Positions 11,590 through 22,330 are shown, counted from the stretch's first letter. The stretch: 64,000 bases of DNA from Calliopum simillimum (GCA_951812925.1 OX638370.1:32793948-32857947); one strand, 5' to 3'. The notes: generated by a model not told the origin, from the sequence alone. A program made the numbers and translations.

Positions 11590-11599
11590 CGGAAAGAAC
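11590..11599 (-). promoter_or_regulatory. Candidate TCT-type initiator / 5' TOP start of eEF1beta
   Basis: On the minus strand the sequence GTTCTTTCCGG lies about 95 bases upstream of the ATG. TTCTTTCC fits the polypyrimidine initiator (TCT motif) used by fly genes for ribosomal proteins and elongation factors, whose mRNAs start with a terminal oligopyrimidine tract. The start site itself is inferred. Confidence 0.5.
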
Positions 11600-12155
11600 G
11601 GATATGGAAAATACGTCAAAAGAACGTTTTATACGGTCAATAAAGGTTTTTACATGGTCAATTTCATTATCATTAGTATTAGTGATGCCAAACAGTTTGA
11701 TTTTACCAAAATATTTATGTATATTGATTGAAATATTTTTTAACTTTTGTTGTTTTTGATTTTAATGAGTACACATCGCGCTAAAATAAGAATATCTGCC
11801 GAATGTTATAAACGAAATAGGATGGTTTGATGATTGGGATGATTAGATAGAGTTTAAGGAGAAGGATAAAACCAATTTACTTGAACCTGATTTTCCCAAC
11901 TATGGAAGCCTCTCTTGTACCATATTCTCAGTTGTCTGGCTAACCAGCCTATAATAAGAAAATCTTGATAGTAACAGATCCACGTTTACTCCTTTTGCTT
12001 TGATCTGTCATTTCACTGACAACTACTTTGGCGCTTACCAAATCACAAAATTATTTTCACCTTTTCACTTATGTTTTTGAATAATTTAAATTTTTTTTCA
12101 AGCAATTGAAACTAATGAATTTTTAATTTTATCTTTAGTTTGCTTTTTATTATAA
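11600..12155. other. Intergenic, nothing recognised
   Basis: Upstream flank of eEF1beta. I see no gene, and no inverted or tandem repeat of note. Confidence 0.5.
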
Positions 12156-12727
12156 ACTAGCATTTCCCGGTGTGCGTTGCTACACCCTGTCTTGTACTGG
12201 GGGCGGGGCATCACCAATTTTTTCAAAGCATGTAAATTGTTCCGATGCAATATGTATATGTCTTAAATCTCATCTTTATGCGTTAAATACTTTCAGAGAT
12301 ATGGCATATTTTTAAGGGCGTGTCACCGCCCATTATTTCAATGGATGTTATTTGTCCCGTTACTCTTAATGCAAGTACCAAATCTCATCCATATTAAGGG
12401 CTTAAACGTAGTTTATCTTTTGAGTGAAGTTTAACTAAAATTTCATTTTCAGTCACTTTAATTAAAGGGCCGCTTAGGTGAAAAAATAAATGTTACAAAT
12501 AAGATATTACGATTGTAATCCGTTTATGACTTCAAGAAAAAAACATTAGATAAGAGTGCTCCAAATTAAAGCGATTTCATTGGTGTTATCTCTTTTGGCA
12601 AAAGACAAATTCAATTGTATTATCAATCAGGAATTTTTGTAGGTTAATTTAAAAAATTTATTTGTCAATGTTGTTTGTTTAGAATCTAAGCTAATGTTAT
12701 AAAAAAAAAAAAAAAAAAAAGACTGAA

Positions 12728-12758
<31 letters not shown>

Positions 12759-13355
12759 CTCATATATGAAAATTTAAAAAAAACAAAAATATCTCATTAT
12801 AACAAAGATCTCATTTAAAACAATTATTTTTTCAAAAAGTTTTCGAACATACATATGCAATGTATATTATTTATATATGTAAATTTATCTTGTAAAAATC
12901 AATATTTTACTTTTTATATCTTTTTACGCATCAATTGAACGTGGCTAAAAATCTACAGTGTACTACGCAACGCATCGCTTTGCCTGATACACTCATTAAG
13001 AAGAAGAAGAAGAATCTATGCTAATGATAAATGTGAGCAAGTCAACTGTGAAATTGGAAATTATTTAAGGGCCGCTTAAGCGCCACTAACGGTTTAGCTA
13101 AGCTAAAGCACGCACTGTGAAATTGACCTAGCTTTTTTTAATAAGATACTGGGGGTTATCGTGAATCAAGATTCCCGGGGAATTTTCGCAGACTGCCGTG
13201 CATTCTCTATTGCAGTTTAAGAAAATTCCCCGGGAATCTTGATTCACGATAACCCCCACTGTGAAAATTTCATTCAAATCGGTCTCTTAGTTTCCGAGTG
13301 CATTAATAACAAACATACAAGCAAACAAAATCTAATTTTTATATATTAGTAGATA
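12156..13355 (+). repeat. Dispersed ~1.2-kb repeat (ACTAGC...TTAGTAGATA)
   Basis: It begins ACTAGCATTTCCCGGTGTGC and ends after AACAAACATACAAGC with TATATATTAGTAGATA. The head resembles that at 47968 (ACTAGCTGTTTTACCCGGCG) and the tail is shared with 8940-9020, so it is interspersed. Inside are an A-run near 12702, a TA-rich microsatellite near 12729-12760, an AAG run near 13003, and a perfect hairpin. No coding potential is visible and I cannot assign a transposon class. Confidence 0.5.
13151..13257. repeat. Perfect 36-bp inverted repeat (hairpin)
   Basis: Positions 13151-13186 are exactly the reverse complement of 13222-13257, with a 35-base loop. The arm starts GGGGGTTATCGTGAATCAAG and includes the CCCGGG palindrome. 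A perfect arm in an otherwise decayed repeat implies recent formation or transposition. Confidence 0.9.
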
Positions 13356-13544
13356 AAAGTAGAAGTATCGGCCGGTGGAAACTTGTTGGATTTAATGACG
13401 AGATTTACGTACTATATGTCTCTTAGCACAGCTCCGGTGGAAACGTAGTATAACTTAACTAAGATTAAAACAAGCCCAGTTAAAGTGTCCACAAAAACAC
13501 AGCTAATGTTATGCAATTTAGAGCTAAGAATAAAAATCATAGGG

Positions 13545-13746
13545 CTTTATTGCAGTTATCTGTTTGCGATGCAATCGATGGCCATCGATTGTTTTTATTA
13601 GCCCTATCTTCGAAACTACTGCACCGATTTCAAAGATTTTTGTCTTCTATTCAAATGACAGTGATTTGCAATTCAAATCGGTGCTGTAGTTTCTAAGATA
13701 TGGCCTTCGATTTTATCACAAATAGATAACCGCAATAGGGGCCATA
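13545..13746. repeat. Small imperfect inverted-repeat element
   Basis: The left part (CTTTATTGCAGTTATCTG and GAAACTACTGCACCGATTT) pairs imperfectly with the right part (AAATCGGTGCTGTAGTTTC and AGATAACCGCAATAGGG), giving an about 200-bp fold-back of MITE type. It lies just downstream of the Kelch gene's stop codon. Confidence 0.45.
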
Positions 13747-13942
13747 CTTTTACAATATTGATTTCGCAAATATGTTTCATATCATACTTATTTATAATAT
13801 AAAAAAAAAACTTTAAATAAAAATATGTTCTTCCGAAAATGATTCTATCACAGCTTTTAGACAAAATAGTGATATAAAAACACCGATCTTTACTATACTA
13901 TATTTATGCTCATTATTCTAGTATTCGAAATTAACAACAATT

Positions 13943-16900
13943 TCAAGACCGGCAAAAATTTAAAACAAAATTTTTTTGTGGTGGCATTTTTTGAATTATT
14001 TCTTCAACTACAAGTACGCGTGAAAATGTTGCACCTTTCGCAAAGTCAACAATTTCAAAACACAAGTTTGTATTTGGATCATATTTTTTTTCATCCTCAT
14101 AATCATAATACAAATTTTCACCTCCTATGGCAAAAATCCGATCACCAATTGATGCACAGCCAATAAGTGTTCTAGATGTAGTTAGCTCTGGTATCTGAAA
14201 AAAGTTCATAAGTTTATCTTTCTATTTATTGTTATTTTAAAAGGGTTGACTCAATATTCACACAAGAAGTAATTTCGATTGAAAAACCACATACCAAAGT
14301 CCATGTATTTAAATTAGGATCATAACGTTCAACAGTTGCGCAGAATTCATCATTTCCACCATCTATGGCATAAAGATAACCACTTGTGGCCACAACCTAA
14401 TCGTAAACAAAGAATTGTTATTCATAAAAAATGTAAAATGCTAATTAGCATTAACTTACATGGAGATTTTTACGGCAATTATTCAGTTCTGTTTTAAAAG
14501 TCCATTCATTTTTATGCGGATCAAAACATTCCACAGCAGACAGTGCCTTATTGTCATATTCTCCCCCAACGACGTACAAACATCCATCAAGTACACAAAT
14601 GCCAGCATTGCTCCGAGGAGTAAACATAGAAGCGATATTACTCCAGGAATTTAAAGCTGGATCCCATCTAAACAAGTATTTATGAAGTACTGAAATCTTG
14701 TATACTACAGAAAATCAATGTAACTGTAACCTTTCTACTGTAGCTAAATCACTAAGATTATTGTGACCTCCGACAACATAAAGATAACCATCAAGTACAG
14801 CAACGCCATGTGCAAATCTCGCTTCATTCATTGGCTTTAATGTTGTGTAATTTTCAAATTTACTTTTTAATAGAATATTTTTTAAATTAAATGCATGCAT
14901 ATCATTGCTTATATAGTTGGCACTATTTCGACCTCCTACAATTATTAGATGACCATTCAGCACAGCGACACCAAAATCTTTTACTACTGGTAAACTTATT
15001 TCTTCCAGAAATTTCCACTTGTCAAGGCGAGGGTTATAACTACTAACCGTTAGTGTTCGAGGCTATGATAAATGAAAAAAGTTTAAAAGTTTAAGTTTAA
15101 CAACTCCCTGAGATAACGCCAGAAAATTTTTCGGAAATAAGGTCAACATTTTTTGGCTTTCATTTTTGGAAATAAAGCCTAAAATTAACTAGGCAATAAC
15201 GGCAGATTTATGGAAATAACGCCTGCAAAATTTTTGGAGATAAAACCAATAAAATCTCTATACAAAAGTCTGGCCATATTTCCATTTTGTTTTTGAAATA
15301 AAGCCAAAAATTTTACTGACATTTTTTTCAAAAATTATAGCTTTATTTCCAAACTTATCAGCCGATGAGTTAGTTATTGCATGGCTTACAGTTTCAAATC
15401 TAGTTTCTGTGTACACGAAGGCTAACAAGTGACGTCCAAAGATAGTAGATTTCCTTAGCTTGATACATTCGTAAGTATTATCTAAACTATTGGGTGTACA
15501 ACTTAAAAACCGGAATTTTTTAGCGAAATTTGATGCTTTATTGTGGAAAAATGTTACAATATATTTTATTCAAAGTATTGTCCATTGGAAGCTACAACAT
15601 TTCCCCATCTTTCAGGCAATTTATGAATTCCATCCCAAAAAAATTGCGCCGGCTTGGCGGCCAAAAATGAATCGAGCCAATTTTCGATATCTTGAACTTA
15701 AGTGAAGCGTATTCCTGTTAGGGCATTCTGCATCGATCGGAACAAATGGTAGTCTGATGGTGCAAGGTCTGGGCTATAAAGCGGGTGAGGCAAAATTTCC
15801 CATCCGTTGTTTTCCAGGTAATTTTTGACTGGGGCAGCAATATGTGGCCGAGCGTTATCGTGGTGGAAAATGATTGACTCATGTCTGGTCGCATACGTTG
15901 GCCGCTCTGCCTGGATTTTCTGCTTCAATTGGATCAATTGTTGACGATAGAATTGAGCATTAATGGTTTGGCCACCTGGCAACAGCTCATAATGGATCAC
16001 ACCTAGCTGGTCCTGACCAGGACGTTCTTTGTCTCCGACATCAAAATAACCACTTTTAAACCACTCACGACAGCTTGATTCAGCTGGAGCATAGTCCCCA
16101 TAAACTTCTACAAGAATGCGATGACTTTCGGCAGCTGATTTCTTTGCAAAAAAATGACCCACTAGAACCCCCCGCAAATGCTGTCTTTTTCTCCAATTTT
16201 CGAAGTTATTCATCGTGAAAAATAATAATGATGCACACAAGATAAAATTGTTTTGTTGACTGATTTTGACAGCTGTCAAATGTACCTTCAAAATGACATA
16301 TATATAAAGTTCGAGCTTTCACGATATTTGTTAGTACGGACATCCACCGTCAAATTCCGGTTTTTAAGTTGTACACCCAATATATTCGATGGGTTGTAAA
16401 ACTTGCCAGGTTAATTCCTTTCTAAGCAAATTAAGAACTGTAGAATCACAAGGTTGCTCCAAATATTCATCAATAAAATCTGGCTCTAAGAGTGGTAAGC
16501 GTACTAAATTCATTAGTTCTGGAACAGGTTTATCACGTGTCGCTAGATCATATTGTAACCAAAATATTAAACTTTTTAGTACATCTTGTTCAAGGGAAGC
16601 ATTTACATCATCACTAGACAAAAGTTCGCTTAACTGGTTTAAATTTAACTGAGCGAATTCTTCGGTTTTGGAAACCTAGCAAGGAAGAAAAATATTTTTT
16701 GTAACTAATTGCAATGTAAATATTTATATGTATTATTAGCTAAAACGATGCAATATGAACAGTAATAATGTTCATGTATCTGTTGCGATGGTATACAAAA
16801 TTTAGATTGAATAGCAATGACAAAATGTACTCAGTATTTACCAAATGCTTACCTCAACGAAATGTTGATAAATGTAGCTTTTAGCTTTCTTTGAAAGAGT

Positions 16901-17834
16901 TTCAAAAGAATGTGTTTCAGCAAGCAATGCGATTCCCAAACAATTTTCAGGCTGCAATTTACTTAATACATATGGAATACAAAGTTCGACTACACTATCA
17001 AATTGTAACAAACTGGCGGTAGTCAAGAGTGTTTGAACAGTATTTTCACTTATATCAACTTTTTCAGTGTAACAGAAATGGACCAGATTTTGCAAAACAT
17101 CACCTTGAACTTCATTCATGATTATCTCGCTTTCTTTTTTTTCGCGCATTGATCCTGTAAACATTGCAGCAAAATAATCACTCGCAGCAGATAAGACAAG
17201 CCGATGTGCAGATATTCTACGGAAGACATACATATTAATTGTTAATGAAAACATTTTTAACTTTATTTATTTATTGGCAGTGGTAGATTCTTTATTAAAA
17301 TATAAATAGGATGATTAAATAGGCAAATTAACGGCCTTAATCACAACATGTTCACTCGATTTATTTTGTTAGAAAGTTATGAAGAGGCAGTGCACAAAAG
17401 AATTTTTTAAGGAAAAAAACGTCACGGCTAAATTGCTAAACCAATTTTTATGAAATTCAGCATTGGAGATAGGTTGCACCCCAAGGAAGGATAACAAGAA
17501 ATTTTATGTTTCAGTGGGCGGTGCCAAATTCGGTATGGAACTTTAGAGAAGGATACCAATGACTTTGTGCTCTTTTTTCAAAGTACAAACACATTTTTAA
17601 AAGAAAAAATCAAATTGCAGCTAAACTAAGTTATATTTACCTTGTTTCGTCAACGCCAGAAACCAACACAACATCGCACAATAGAAAATTTTCCAAATAA
17701 GAATTCATGCGCTCCAGAATCTTTTCCGCGTGACCATCAACTTTCTTTTGGTTACCACTATTTTTATGGCAGTTACGACCAAGATCTGCGGGGTTCAAAC
17801 TTGAGATTTCGCTATGACCTTCCATCAATTCCAT
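13943..17834 (-). CDS. Kelch-like protein (BTB-BACK-Kelch), exon split by mariner
   Basis: Seven coding exons: 17641-17834, 16853-17216, 16381-16675 plus 15390-15489 (one exon interrupted by a mariner), 14731-15062, 14460-14667, 14295-14396, 13943-14194. All have GT-AG borders, and the phases agree when the mariner and one TA are removed, giving 614 codons, typical of the family. Residues about 45-165 are the BTB domain (RISAHRLVLSAASDYFAAMF), then BACK (about 170-280), then six Kelch repeats with the diagnostic Gly-Gly pairs (LYVVGGHNNL, LYVVGGEYDN, LYAIDGGNDE, IFAIGGENLY). Such proteins are Cullin-3 ubiquitin-ligase adaptors: BTB binds Cul3 and the Kelch propeller binds substrate. As it stands the frame enters the mariner and stops soon after the BACK domain, so this allele is broken or depends on splicing the insert out. 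I cannot say which Kelch paralogue it is. Confidence 0.88.
15125..15360. repeat. Short interspersed motif GGAAATAAAGCC in an intron
   Basis: Variants of GGAAATAAAGCC recur at about 15131, 15166, 15209, 15234 and 15290, and inverted near 15345, inside the intron between the third and fourth coding exons of the Kelch gene. It looks like a degenerate minisatellite; the origin is unknown. Confidence 0.4.
15490..16380 (-). mobile_element. Mariner transposon, internally deleted, in a Kelch-gene exon
   Basis: The element is 891 bp with perfect outer terminal repeats (TTGGGTGTACAACTTAAAAA at 15490, inverted at 16380) and a TA duplication on both sides (15488-15489, 16381-16382). The minus-strand frame 15698-16291 starts with a mariner-type N-terminus (MNNFENWRKRQHLRG; helix-turn-helix) up to DKERPGQ, then jumps to DQLGVIHYELL, so the middle with the first catalytic Asp is deleted. 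The second and third catalytic Asp remain (HHDNARPH and APSDYHLF) with the D-34-D spacing of mariners. The full-length family is about 1.3 kb. This copy is non-autonomous. Its transposase reads on the same strand as the Kelch gene. Confidence 0.92.
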
Positions 17835-17935
17835 TGTGGACTTTTATCTATGGATCACAACCAAAATTACTGTGGTAACAATATTAATACTTCGGACATA
17901 AGCCGATTTATTTAAGCATCTTACCATCTGATATC

Positions 17936-18562
17936 GACATCACGTTTAAAGCTGGCAGTGATGACATCGGAAACGTCGATAGCTTCACGTATCTAGGCAG
18001 CATTATCTCCATGGATGGTGGAGCAAAAGAGGATATCAACTCAAGAATAGCAAAAGCAAAAGGCGCGTTTGCTCAACTGAACAAAATATGGTCTTCATCC
18101 GTTATATCCACCAAAACGAGAGTGCGAATTTTTGATTCGAATGTGAAATCGGTTTTGTTATATGGGTGCGAAACATGGCTTGTTACTGAACAACTAACAA
18201 ACAAGCTCCAAGTATTCGTCAACAAATGCTTAAGGCGTATACTAAAGGTTTGGTGGCCTCGCACTATATCAAATGCCGAGCTACATCAAAAATGCAAACA
18301 GAAGGCTATAGCAAACGAGATCAAGCTGCGCAAATGGGGATGGATTGGTCACACTCTCCGGAAACCACACAGCGAAGTTTGTCGCCAGGCCCTTGAGTGG
18401 AATCCACAAGGCAGTAGAGGACGTGGTAGACCCAAAACCAACTGGAAAAGGTCGTTGGAAAAGGAAATCCAAGAATCGGGAAAATCGTGGCAAGAGATCA
18501 AAGTCATCGCAAGGGATCGTGACAAATGGAGAGATTTCATATTGGCCCTATGCTCCTCCTAG
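17936..18562 (+). pseudogene. C-terminal fragment of retrotransposon reverse transcriptase
   Basis: The frame is open from the first base of the insert and reads TFKAGSDDIGNVDSFTYLGS, then SVLLYGCETW, CLRRILKVWWPRTISNAELH and KWGWIGHTLRKP. These are hallmarks of the RT thumb and C-terminal region of non-LTR elements. The palm domain with the YxDD motif and the endonuclease are missing through 5' truncation. There is no internal stop before TAG at 18560, so the insertion is probably young. Confidence 0.85.
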
Positions 18563-18600
18563 GAGTTAAAGGAGAATACATACATACATACATACATACA
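17936..18600 (+). mobile_element. 5'-truncated non-LTR retrotransposon (RTE-like) with 14-bp TSD
   Basis: The insert is flanked by TACCATCTGATATC at 17922-17935 and again at 18601-18614, a perfect 14-bp target duplication. It starts abruptly inside a reverse-transcriptase reading frame and ends with CATA tandem repeats (about 18577-18600). A short tandem-repeat tail rather than poly-A suggests the RTE clade. It landed about 100 bp upstream of the Kelch gene's ATG. Confidence 0.85.
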
Positions 18601-18683
18601 TACCATCTGATATCAGAAGAAAAATAAAAAGCAGATGACTATAACTTTTTGAATTCAATAAGTGTTTTTAAAGTTTCCCGCGA

Positions 18684-18691
18684 TATCGATA
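18684..18691. promoter_or_regulatory. DRE motif (TATCGATA), candidate Kelch-gene promoter
   Basis: TATCGATA is the palindromic DREF-binding core element of fly housekeeping promoters. Without the retrotransposon it would lie about 170 bp upstream of the Kelch ATG; now it is about 850 bp away. The assignment to that gene is inferred from position. Confidence 0.4.
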
Positions 18692-19633
18692 ATAAAATAA
18701 ATTTAACAGTTTTTGTGTTATTTTTGTTGCAAATTCATGTCATCTGTCAAAAAATTAATATTTAACTGTCAAAAGCTTGCGATGAGTTTTTCGACATTGT
18801 CTAAAACATCGATTAATAACGATATCGAAATTCTGAAGTAAAGCGTTGCTTAAACTGTCCCAAAACAATTCCACATTTAAAACTATTGTACACCAATTTT
18901 ATAACTTGCAGGGGGCCGATTCTGTAGCTGTGGAGAACTGTGAAGTGTACACGAAAATTCGTGAAAACGCAAAGTATGCGATTCTGTAACTATGAGAAAT
19001 GAAATTTTACGTCAAAAAAGTGTACACAGTGCAAACATTTTATTCACTCAAATTTTTCCAGTGACAATTCAAATTGAAGCGAGGTAAATAAGTAATAAAT
19101 CAAAAAAAAAAAAAAAAAAAAATGAGGCGAAGTGTAAAAAAAATACATTTTAAATTATATGGAAAGAACATAGCGTTTTCCCAAGACAAGTAAGTTGTTT
19201 TATTGTGTTTTGATTGCTATTTTAATTGTTTTGTTTAATTTTTAGTTTTGAAGGTATTGGTTGATGGCGCTCATTCTCGGTATGGGTAGTGGAAGGAGCT
19301 GAACCTCTTCTATTTCTTAATCGACTCAAAATGTTAAATTGTATCAGCAAATTAATTTTGTTTTCTTTATTATTGTTTCTTTTCAATAGTGATGAATATT
19401 CATTAGAGAATCGATTATTTTTATTCGTTACTTTAAAAGTAACCAGTGTCAAAAAAGTATTGGGGATACTACGATACTCGTGGTGCCAAGATCTGGAAAT
19501 GCAGTTTTAAAGTACTCATTAAGAAAATAAGGTACCCCGAAGGATTATCGATATAAATTTAAATTATCCAGTTATCAATTTTTCAAAAAATATTCCACTT
19601 TACAAAACCTATATGGAAATTTGACTATATTTT

Positions 19634-20027
19634 TGTCAATATTTCACCGATCTGGATGATTCGAAGCTCTTCTGTCGTATAGGGGAATCTAATAAAACGA
19701 TCTTTTAGTAATGCTATGTGGTGTGTGACGATTGCATTCATATTGGAGACAGCTGATATTGACACTCCATAGACATCTCCCACTGTTCTCAATATATACT
19801 CGCAACGTGATTAAAAACATTTGTTCCTCCGTTAATGCAGAATTCCTTCAAAAGTGAAGTTATATAAAATATTCGATAAATATGTTGATATTTACCAATT
19901 GGTCTTATTCCTTATATGTGGGCCAATAAGCTCTAGAATACTATATGCTGAAGATTTGGTAAGGCGAAATCTTTCATAGAAATCTCTTTCTCCGAATATT
20001 TCGAAGTGGTTTGGGCGTGGCCTCACC
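19634..20027 (-). pseudogene. HARBI1-like nuclease fragments (Harbinger transposase)
   Basis: From 20027 downward the frame reads RPRPNHFEIFGERDFYERFR and LTKSSAYSILELIGPHIRNK; then, after an intron-like gap, ALTEEQMFLITLRVY, a frameshift, and TVGDVYGVSISAVSNMNAIV with RFIRFPYTTEELRIIQIG. This order (N-terminal helices, TLRFYATG-like segment, SVGDLFGVS helix-turn-helix, FP motif) is that of HARBI1/PIF nucleases. The catalytic DDE part downstream is not readable. It is a pseudogene. Confidence 0.7.
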
Positions 20028-20300
20028 ATCCAGCAAATCCTGTAACTGTTACCAACCTTATTATATAACAGTTACACATCTTGTATTATACCAGTTACAT
20101 TTCTTCTATCAGTGTGATCGTGCATCCTTGTCTTATCAATACGACTTTCTCATCAATAAAAATAATAGAAAACTATAGCTATCTCTTTCATTTTTTCCAA
20201 TTCCTTTTGCAGACATTCTTTCAATTTATGTAAACAAATAAAAATCAAATTGAAATTAAAAAAAAAAATATTTTAATGTCATGAATGAGTTATGAATGAG

Positions 20301-20830
20301 TTACAATTTTTTAAATGGATGATAGGGCTTTATGAGGGTTCGTAATAATTTTGAGCTGCAGCTGTTTGCCAACAAATTTAGCAACATTTGTATCGCATCA
20401 GGATGGCGATCTTTAAGTGGTGGTGCGACCGATGCACTGCCCCCTGCTGGTATTATCGGCACAGATTTCGGCAACATGCGTGGTGCATTACTGCGATCAC
20501 GCGCCACTTTTGTACGAAAATCTTCAGCTATTAATTGAATGGTGTCTTCTACGGGCATGTTGCGATGTTCTGCAGGTTGACCAGGAACATCATTGGGAAA
20601 AAAGAACATCAACACGTAGCTTCAGATGATCCACAATTGATTCAGCATATTTCCTTCAAATTTTACAAAAATGAGTTAAATTATACAAAGTAACAATACA
20701 AACGGAACTTACGTGTTTTTCCGATTAACAACAATAATTGCAGAGTCATTGTTTTTTAATGTGCTTCGATTGACAATAAATAACAATTCAATTTTGTTCT
20801 CTGTCAACTTGATATTTTTTGAGTAAGGAA
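20301..20830 (-). pseudogene. Coding-like frames of the Harbinger element, unidentified
   Basis: An upstream segment (about 20715-20830) reads TENKIELLFIVNRSTLKNND up to a GTAAGT donor. An acceptor near 20660 then leads into KYAESIVDHLKLRVDVLF, and one base out of frame the sequence continues FPNDVPGQPAEHRNMPVEDT to a stop at 20301. The splice sites suggest a former gene, and the position fits the second protein of a Harbinger element, but I recognise no domain. The frameshift marks it as dead. Confidence 0.35.
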
Positions 20831-20847
20831 GCAAGGTATCTTTTCGT

Positions 20848-21114
20848 TTATATCTTTCCCTTTTTAAATTTCTTTGTGGTAGTAAATTTTGAAAAATGTA
20901 TCGTAGTATGTGTTAAATGGGTCAGTCCATAATTCAATATGGTTACGTAGGATTTGCTGGGCAACTGCTGTCTTCTCAAAACTGTTATGTTCAATATTTG
21001 AGACATTTCAGCATTGCTCCAATCTTCTTCAGCAGATAGTGCATTTTTAATGCAAAGTAATAATATCGCAGCACTTTTGTTTATATTTTTAGTTTGAATT
21101 TTTTTAATTTGCAT
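20848..21114 (-). pseudogene. Unidentified frame near the 5' side of the Harbinger gene
   Basis: An 88-codon frame beginning MQIKKIQTKNINKSAAILLL and containing SAEEDWSNAEMSQILNI. The amphipathic helical character could fit a DNA-binding module such as the Myb-like protein of Harbingers, but there is no decisive motif. Confidence 0.25.
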
Positions 21115-21716
21115 ATGTCAATTTTGATTTATTTGACAGAAGTGAAAATAACGAGTAGGTTAAACGAAGTTTAAACGGCCAATATCGTTCAGTTAAACGT
21201 AATATAAACTACGTTTAACATTCACTGAAAAACTCATTTCAGTGTTTAAATTTAGTTTAAACCAGAAAATAAGTTAAACTTGCACTGAAAAACTGGCCCT
21301 TAGAGATTAAATATAAAAATAAAACAAAATACAAACCCGGTCACGCTACATACGGACTTTCTGCACACTTTTTTTTCTTAAATCCGTAATTTACTCAAAA
21401 ATTCTCTTGTTAAGAGGAAAAAAAGATATTATATATGAAAGGCTGAAACGACAACCTTTTATTTGGTGTATAGGTAATGTGTTAAGCTTCTTTTACTTTG
21501 TTTATCTCGATTATTCCTTTGGTGAATGTTATTTTCTCAATGAGAAAATCAAAACTTCATTTTAAGATCTTGGCGTCCCGAAAGTCTAGACGTGCCAAAT
21601 TATTTTATACTAAACGCTTGTGAACAAATAACTATTCAAAATAAACAAGTTCGCTTTGTTTTCTTTTTCAATATATCTTTTCACAAATATCAATCGATAA
21701 ATATACAGCACTTACA

Positions 21717-21969
21717 GCCCTATTATGGCAAATTAACAATAGTCAACCAGTATTTTTAATATTTTTATGTGTTCGTTGTTATTTTTGTGTTTCAAAACAA
21801 AATTTGAAGCTCAAAAAATAATAAATTTTGATAAAATTGTCAGCTGCTTTTTAGATATTGACAATTCCTTTGACAAATTTTGATTTTTATTCAATCAAAA
21901 ATTTGAAAACTACAACAACCACACAGAATTTATAAAATACTGGTTGACTATTGTCAATTTTCCCCTTAG
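21717..21969. mobile_element. Nested MITE (~250 bp)
   Basis: TTAACAATAGTCAACCAGTA near 21732 is mirrored by TACTGGTTGACTATTGTCAA near 21940, and the outer bases (CCCTATTATGGC / CCCCTTAG) also pair partly. No coding capacity. It sits inside the Harbinger element. Confidence 0.55.
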
Positions 21970-22235
21970 TATCAAGAAAAATCATTGAGAATCAAGTTTA
22001 AAGAATCAAGTACAAACGAGTTCAAAATAATGCATCACTATTTCATCATTGATAGCTCTAAAATGTCATTCAGCGCCTTGAAATTTTCATTCAGCAAATT
22101 AGAATTTCATTCAGCACAACAATGTACATTTGAGTTTACAGAATCGCATGAAATGAAAAATGTAAACTTGTTGTGTAGATGAGTTTTCTCATTTTGTGTA
22201 CACCGATTTTTTTCACAGTTACAGAATCCGCCCTC

Positions 22236-22330
22236 AGGCCTGTTCCGAAATCCGTGTGATTTCAATTACTTTTCATTTAGGAGGCTTTTTGATGAAAATG
22301 GTGAGTGGAACGATAAAAATTATTAGAATC
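22236..22330 (+). repeat. Dispersed repeat starting CAGGCCTGTTCCG (copy 2)
   Basis: This begins CAGGCCTGTTCCGAAATCCG and follows, with substitutions, the reverse complement of 8821-8931, including TCAATTACTTTTCATTTAGG. It abuts the right end of the Harbinger element. Confidence 0.5.

Larger units (their letters stand above)
18911..22234 (-). mobile_element. Degenerate PIF/Harbinger DNA transposon (~3.3 kb)
   Basis: The left end reads GGGGGCCGATTCTGTAGCTG and the right end, reverse complemented, AGGGCGGATTCTGTAACTG, followed by further similarity (GTGTACACRAAAA). Inside, on the minus strand, is a broken HARBI1-type nuclease frame and further upstream coding-like frames. Autonomous Harbingers carry a nuclease gene and a Myb/SANT-like gene, so the size and layout fit. 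A small MITE is nested near the right end. I could not define the expected 3-bp target duplication. Confidence 0.6.
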
